Position numbers and translations under genes: made by a program
NCBI RefSeq assembly: GCF_031679605.1
Contig: NZ_CP117522.1
Location: forward strand, 5,828,001-5,892,000
Origin: Streptomyces luomodiensis
GTDB lineage: Bacteria; Actinomycetota; Actinomycetes; Streptomycetales; Streptomycetaceae
DNA length: 64,000 nucleotides
Reading direction: 5' to 3'
Notes under the pieces: generated by a model
Database searches by the model: none
The model's input: only the letters and a program-made list of their open reading frames with translations
Told to the model about the DNA's origin: nothing
In this document: positions 59,678-64,000 of the stretch, one piece after another
Position numbering within the stretch: the first letter of the stretch is position 1
Layout: each line of letters starts with the position of its first letter

Positions 59678-60163
59678 TTACGCCTCGCTGTCCGAGGGGT
59701 GCGCCACTCGGGTCAGCAGATCCGTCAGCTGCTCGGGCTCGCCGGGTCCCAGGTCGGCGACCAGGTGCTCGGCCAGCGGCTCCGCCGCCGCGTGGGCCGC
59801 GTCGAACAGCTCGAGCCCCTGTGGCGTGATCTCCACCGCCCGCGCCCGGCGGTCCCCCGGAACGGCCTTGCGTACGGCCAGCCCCTTGCGCTCCAGGTCG
59901 TCCACGACGCGCATGATGCCCGCCTTGTCCGACCCGGTCGCCGTCGCCAAGTCCCGCTGCACCGTGGGCCCGTGGTTGACCAGCTCGATCAGCACGGCGA
60001 AATGCCGCAGCTCGACGCCGAGTGGCCGGAGCGCCTCCGCCAGTACCGCGGTCGCGCGCCAGTGCGCCCGGCGCAGCAGCAGGCCGAGGGCGAAGGGTGA
60101 CGCGTCCCCGGGGCGGTCGGTCGCGCGCGGGGCGGTGGTTCGGTGCGGAGGGTCGGCGGCCAT
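59678..60163 (-). CDS. MarR-family regulator
   Basis: 161 residues with a winged-helix core: QRDLATATGSDKAGIMRVVDDLERKGLAVRKAVPGDRRARAVEIT (about 69-113). The wing ends in the usual DRRAR motif. ATG 60161-60163. Likely represses itself and the downstream nitroreductase gene through the GATAC-type palindromes. Sensed compounds are unknown. Confidence 0.88.
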   Translation of the reverse strand: MAADPPHRTTAPRATDRPGDASPFALGLLLRRAHWRATAVLAEALRPLGVELRHFAVLIELVNHGPTVQRDLATATGSDKAGIMRVVDDLERKGLAVRKAVPGDRRARAVEITPQGLELFDAAHAAAEPLAEHLVADLGPGEPEQLTDLLTRVAHPSDSEA

Positions 60164-60206
60164 GGGGTCACATTACAGCCACCCGTTCACTCGATATGGT
60201 CGCGTT

Positions 60207-60226
60207 TGATACTAAAACTGGTATCA
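60207..60226. promoter_or_regulatory. 20-bp inverted repeat upstream of marR
   Basis: TGATAC and GTATCA arms flank TAAAACTG, 43 bases upstream of the marR start. The right arm overlaps the TGA stop of the PHP-domain gene. Candidate autoregulatory site; an AT-rich patch in this genome also suits a promoter. Confidence 0.6.
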
Positions 60227-61744
60227 GCGCTCGCCCAGCCAGATCGGGTTCGTCATCGCCGCCATCGGGCCCGGTATGCCCGAGGCGCCGCCGTCCGCCG
60301 GGGCGTGGCGCACCTCGGCGCGGACATACGCCGCGTAGGACGCCGTCGTGCGCCATTCGGCCGTGACCGTCCCGGAGTCGGGGACCGCCGTGCCGTACAG
60401 CTGGCCCTGGTCGGTGAGGAACCGCACCGAGCAGGACGGGCCCACCCCGGAGACCTTCAGCCGGACCGTCACCTCCTCCGTGCGGCCGACCTGGAGGCGC
60501 TCACCGATGCCCGCGTGCTTGCCGCGGCCGCCGACCGCCTCGAAGGTGAGGTCGATCTTCGAGGACTCCGCGATCCAGCACCGGCCGGCCCGGATGCCCT
60601 CCTGGAGCGCGGTGCGGGAGAGGTCGTCGGCGAGCACCACCGTCTGCGGCAGGCCCACGACCTGGGGTTCGCGGTGGGCGTCGCTGTGGCCCACGGCGGG
60701 GAGCCAGCGGCCATCGCCGCGGGAGGCGGCGACCAGGGTGTTGTCCCACTCGGAGACCGTGATCTCGTCGTCCGGGGTGAAGTCCGCGTTCCACACCTCC
60801 ACCGCGTCGGCCTCGTTGAAACCGAACTTCCAGTTGCAGCCGACACAGGTGCCGTGCGGATGCGCCGGGATCACCAGACCGCCGGCCTGCCGGATCTTGC
60901 GGGCGAACTGGCCGAAGCGGTTGTCCCGGGCGCGGTAGCGCCAGTCGATGAAGACGCCGGGGTCGGTGCCGAGGGCGACCACGTGGCCATTGCGCGTGGT
61001 GATCTCCTCGCCGGTGAGGATCAGCAGGTCATCGCCCCACAGGCCGTCGAACGCGCCATGCGAAGAGATGGTGTTGTGCTCGGTGGTGGTGATGAAGTCC
61101 AGCCCCGCGGCGCGGGCGGCGGCGACCAGCTCGGCCGGGGTGCGCTTGCCGTCGGAGTGCACGGTGTGCAGATGTGAGTCGCCCCGGTACCAGGCGCGGC
61201 CCCGGCCCTTGGCCCGCTGCGGCGGGTGGACCGGCTTCGGGGTGGTGCCGGGCTCCCCGTACCGCAGCGTGACGGTGACCTCGTAGTCCAGGCCCTGCGG
61301 GGCGACCGTGTACGGCCCCAGCACCACATGCCAGGTGCCCGCGTGCACCGGCCCCGCCAGATAGCCGGGCGTCGCCTCCTCGGCGCTGATGGCGAACTCC
61401 GTACGGGCGCCGCCGGACCAGCCGCGGAAGCCGCGTCCGCCCAGCTCCGTGCCGCGCTCGTCGAAGATGCCGATATCGCATGCGTTTCCCTGCGTGCCGG
61501 CCGGGACGCTCGGCTTGTCGTAGGTGTACGACACGGCGATCTCGCGGACCCCGCCCGGCACCTCGACCGGCACGTAGACGAAGTCCGGCGCGCCGGTCGG
61601 CAGATGACCGCTGAGGGTCTTCGTCTGCTCACGGGCGTCTCCCGCGCCGGCCGCGTCGGCCTGGGTGAAGGTCATGGGATCGAGTGTCAGCACACCGGCC
61701 GCGCCCGCAAGCGCGGAGAGCCTGAGTACATCGCGTCGCTGCAT
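60224..61744 (-). CDS. Tat-exported PHP-domain metallo-phosphoesterase (CehA/McbA-like)
   Basis: 506 residues. A twin-arginine signal (MQRRDVLRLSALAGAAG) opens the protein. A beta domain (about 30-190) precedes a PHP domain whose metal ligands are visible in RGDSHLHTVHSDGKRTPAEL, FITTTEHNT, LTGEEITT, VIPAHPHG and AVGHSDAH. This matches the CehA/McbA subfamily of metallo-hydrolases. ATG 61742-61744 has GGGGGG upstream; the frame upstream is not protein-like. It shares its 3' end with the marR operator. Confidence 0.87.
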   Translation of the reverse strand: MQRRDVLRLSALAGAAGVLTLDPMTFTQADAAGAGDAREQTKTLSGHLPTGAPDFVYVPVEVPGGVREIAVSYTYDKPSVPAGTQGNACDIGIFDERGTELGGRGFRGWSGGARTEFAISAEEATPGYLAGPVHAGTWHVVLGPYTVAPQGLDYEVTVTLRYGEPGTTPKPVHPPQRAKGRGRAWYRGDSHLHTVHSDGKRTPAELVAAARAAGLDFITTTEHNTISSHGAFDGLWGDDLLILTGEEITTRNGHVVALGTDPGVFIDWRYRARDNRFGQFARKIRQAGGLVIPAHPHGTCVGCNWKFGFNEADAVEVWNADFTPDDEITVSEWDNTLVAASRGDGRWLPAVGHSDAHREPQVVGLPQTVVLADDLSRTALQEGIRAGRCWIAESSKIDLTFEAVGGRGKHAGIGERLQVGRTEEVTVRLKVSGVGPSCSVRFLTDQGQLYGTAVPDSGTVTAEWRTTASYAAYVRAEVRHAPADGGASGIPGPMAAMTNPIWLGER

Positions 61745-62092
61745 GAGGTGCCCCCCAGAGTCGAGAGTGCCGTCCGACACCCGCGTGACACCGTTGTACG
61801 CGTGAGTGACACGCGCGGAAAGCCCTGTGGATAACTCCATGGCGGCGAGGGAACGTACGGGTCCGCACCGCCCCCGTCACCCTCGTGCCCCCGTGGCGTG
61901 CACCCGTCCGTGTCCCCGCCAAGTCCCGTCCACGTGCCGCCCGGAGAGCGGCCGACGACGCCCGGTGCGCGCGCCCCGCGCACGTCACCGTTCCGTATTC
62001 CCGGACCCGGCCCCGACCTGCCGTGATCAGACCCACAAAACCGCAGGCCCAGGCCGTCTGGCGGTGTCCCGCACCGCTCGTATGCTCGGAGG
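61745..62092. promoter_or_regulatory. Intergenic region before fbiC
   Basis: 348 bases between divergent genes, with no convincing small gene. It has a TGTGGATAA (61826-61834), and TATGCT at 62081-62086 looks like a -10 element. Its end is 6 bases from the fbiC ATG, so fbiC may be transcribed from its own A. The GGAGG touching the ATG is too close to act as a ribosome site. Confidence 0.5.
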
Positions 62093-64000
62093 ATGACCAC
62101 GAGCGCGCAGGGAAACGAACCGGACGCCCCGACTGGCTCCGCCGCCCCCACAGCCAACGCGATGCGCCGTGCGCTCAAGCGCGCCCGCGACGGCGTGGCG
62201 CTGGACACCGCCGAGGCGGCGGTGCTGCTCCAGGCACGCGGTGACGATCTGAAGGATCTGATGGCCTCCGCCGCCCGGGTCCGCGACGCGGGCCTGGAGG
62301 CCGCCGGCCGCCCCGGGGTCATCACCTACTCGCGCAGTGTCTTCATCCCGCTCACCCGGCTGTGCCGGGACAAGTGCCACTACTGCACCTTCGCGACCGT
62401 CCCCGGCAAGCTGCGCCGCGCGGGCCACGGGATGTTCATGTCGCCCGACGAGGTCCTCGCCATCGCCCGCCGGGGCGCCGAAATGGGCTGCAAGGAAGCG
62501 CTGATCACGCTCGGCGACCGCCCCGAGGACCGCTGGCCCGAGGCGCGCGCCTGGCTGGAGGCCGAGGGGTACGACGACACCATCGCGTACGTACGGGCCA
62601 TGGCGATCCGCGTCCTGGAGGAGACCGGCCTGCTGCCCCACCTCAACCCCGGCGCCCTGACCTGGACCGACTTCCAGCGGCTGAAGCCGGTCGCGCCGTC
62701 CATGGGCATGATGCTGGAGACCACAGCCGAGCGGCTGTGGAGCGAGCCCGGCGGCCCCCACTACGGCTCGCCCGACAAGGAGCCGGCGGTGCGGCTGCGC
62801 GTGCTGGAGGACGCCGGGCGCAGCTCGGTCCCCTTCACCAGCGGGCTGCTGATCGGGATCGGCGAGACGCACGAGGAGCGGGCGGATTCGCTGTTCGCGC
62901 TGCGCCGTGTCTCCCGCTCGTACCACGGCATCCAGGAAGTGATCATCCAGAACTTCCGCGCCAAGCCGGACACCGCCATGCGGGGGATGCCGGACGCGGA
63001 GCTGGACGACCTGGTCGCCACCGTCGCCGTCGCCCGCCACATCCTGGGCCCGTCCGCCTGCATCCAGGCGCCGCCCAACCTGGTCGACGCGGAGTACGAG
63101 CAGCTGATCGGCGCCGGGATCGACGACTGGGGCGGCGTCTCGCCGCTGACCCCGGACCACGTCAACCCCGAGCGCCCCTGGCCCCAGGTGGACGAGCTGG
63201 CCGAGCGCTCCGCCGCCGCCGGCTTCCGGCTGCGCGAACGGCTCGCGGTCTACCCCGAGTACATCCAGCGCGGCGAGCCCTGGCTGGACCCCCGGCTGCT
63301 GCCGCATGTGACCGCCCTGGCCGACCCGGAGACCGGTCTGGCCCGCGAGGACGCGATCCCCGCAGGGTTGCCCTGGCAGGAGCCGGATGAGGCGTTCGGC
63401 GCCTTTGGCCGCACCGATCTGCACCGCACCATCGACACCGAGGGCCGCACCGGCGACCGCCGTAAGGACTTCGACGAGGTCTACGGGGACTGGGAGGCGC
63501 TGCGCGAGGCCGCGGCCCCGGGGATGGTGCCGTCCCGGATCGACGCGGACGTCAAGGCCGCCCTCTCACGGGCCGCGGACGACCCCACCCGGCTGACCGA
63601 CCCCGAGGCGCTGGCCCTGCTGCACGCCGACGGCCCGGCGCTGGACGCCCTGTGCCGCGTCGCCGACGACCTGCGCCGGGCGACGGTCGGCGACGACGTC
63701 ACCTACATCGTCACCCGGAACATCAACTTCACCAACGTCTGCTACACCGGCTGCCGCTTCTGCGCCTTCGCCCAGCGCCGTACGGACGCCGACGCCTACA
63801 CCCTCTCCCTGGAGCAGGTCGCCGACCGCGCCCAGCAGGCATGGGACGTGGGCGCGGTGGAGGTCTGCATGCAGGGCGGCATCCACCCCGATCTGCCGGG
63901 CACCGCGTACTTCGACATCGCCCGCGCGGTCAAGGAGCGCGTGCCCGGGATGCACGTCCACGCCTTCTCCCCGATGGAGGTCGTCAACGGCGCGAGCCGC
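62093..64000 (+). CDS. fbiC: FO synthase FbiC, N-terminal three quarters
   Basis: 636 codons of the bifunctional radical-SAM enzyme that makes FO, the deazaflavin chromophore of F420, from tyrosine and a ribityl-uracil. The CofG-like half has its iron-sulphur motif CRDKCHYC (Cys91, 95, 98), and the CofH-like half CYTGCRFC (Cys550, 554, 557). The gene runs off the window edge; the family is about 860 residues. ATG 62093 gives [10 protein letters not shown] and fits the Streptomyces start as I know it. Its product would supply cofactor for the LLM and DDN-type oxidoreductases of the window, although fbiC is a general housekeeping gene. Confidence 0.96.
   Translation, partial: MTTSAQGNEPDAPTGSAAPTANAMRRALKRARDGVALDTAEAAVLLQARGDDLKDLMASAARVRDAGLEAAGRPGVITYSRSVFIPLTRLCRDKCHYCTFATVPGKLRRAGHGMFMSPDEVLAIARRGAEMGCKEALITLGDRPEDRWPEARAWLEAEGYDDTIAYVRAMAIRVLEETGLLPHLNPGALTWTDFQRLKPVAPSMGMMLETTAERLWSEPGGPHYGSPDKEPAVRLRVLEDAGRSSVPFTSGLLIGIGETHEERADSLFALRRVSRSYHGIQEVIIQNFRAKPDTAMRGMPDAELDDLVATVAVARHILGPSACIQAPPNLVDAEYEQLIGAGIDDWGGVSPLTPDHVNPERPWPQVDELAERSAAAGFRLRERLAVYPEYIQRGEPWLDPRLLPHVTALADPETGLAREDAIPAGLPWQEPDEAFGAFGRTDLHRTIDTEGRTGDRRKDFDEVYGDWEALREAAAPGMVPSRIDADVKAALSRAADDPTRLTDPEALALLHADGPALDALCRVADDLRRATVGDDVTYIVTRNINFTNVCYTGCRFCAFAQRRTDADAYTLSLEQVADRAQQAWDVGAVEVCMQGGIHPDLPGTAYFDIARAVKERVPGMHVHAFSPMEVVNGASR

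Noticed and set aside
1..64000. Insertion sequences, integrases or prophage
   Set aside because: No transposase, integrase, phage gene or flanking attachment repeat was recognised.

Overview
The window is typical Streptomyces chromosome: very high G+C, GTG starts, strong GGAGG ribosome sites, an afsK/afsS/afsR global regulator set, WhiJ-type regulators and fbiC. It opens inside glpD and ends inside fbiC, both cut by the window edges.

Layout. 0-7.6 kb: the glpD end with a minisatellite, a secreted serine hydrolase, a membrane Ser/Thr kinase and a membrane pseudokinase. 7.6-31.3 kb: a catabolic block with CoA ligases, acyl-CoA dehydrogenases, short-chain, aldehyde and alcohol dehydrogenases, a cyclase-fold hydrolase, enoyl-CoA hydratase, a flavin reductase, a flavin monooxygenase, a DUF35/thiolase set and a deazaflavin (F420) type oxidoreductase, with AraC-type and MFS genes inside it. 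31.4-32.1 kb: a TetR regulator. 32.7-37.8 kb: a glyoxalase-like protein, AfsK and two related small exported proteins. 37.8-42.9 kb: a second catabolic block (hydratase, DUF35, thiolase, CoA ligase, LLM oxidoreductase). 43.1-49.6 kb: a small secreted protein, AfsS, AfsR and an AfsR paralogue without its DNA-binding half. 49.7-56.1 kb: a third catabolic block (amidohydrolase, LLM, SDR, LLM, D-aminoacylase-like). 56.2-64 kb: an Xre/DUF397/ATPase trio, an NmrA-like protein, nitroreductase, MarR, a Tat-exported PHP-domain protein and fbiC.

How it fits together. The three catabolic blocks look like one pathway for an alicyclic or polycyclic acid: CoA activation, dehydrogenation, hydration, and thiolase/DUF35 retro-aldol or thiolytic cleavage, with F420- and flavin-dependent redox steps. 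The strongest unannotated signal is a 15-bp palindrome, CTGACG-N3-CGTCAG. It recurs at about a dozen intergenic positions from 9.3 to 53.2 kb (perhaps to 57.4 kb), almost always just upstream of catabolic genes and often in divergent promoters. I read it as the operator of one TetR-type regulon, most simply that of the TetR gene at 31.4-32.1 kb.

The second striking feature is a tandem duplication at afsR. The copy lost its SARP domain but kept the afsR upstream region. A decayed operator and a decayed amidohydrolase start codon lie at the duplication junction, so the afsR promoter and the catabolic operator were already neighbours before the duplication. A third theme is many short tandem repeats that begin at, and include, stop codons.
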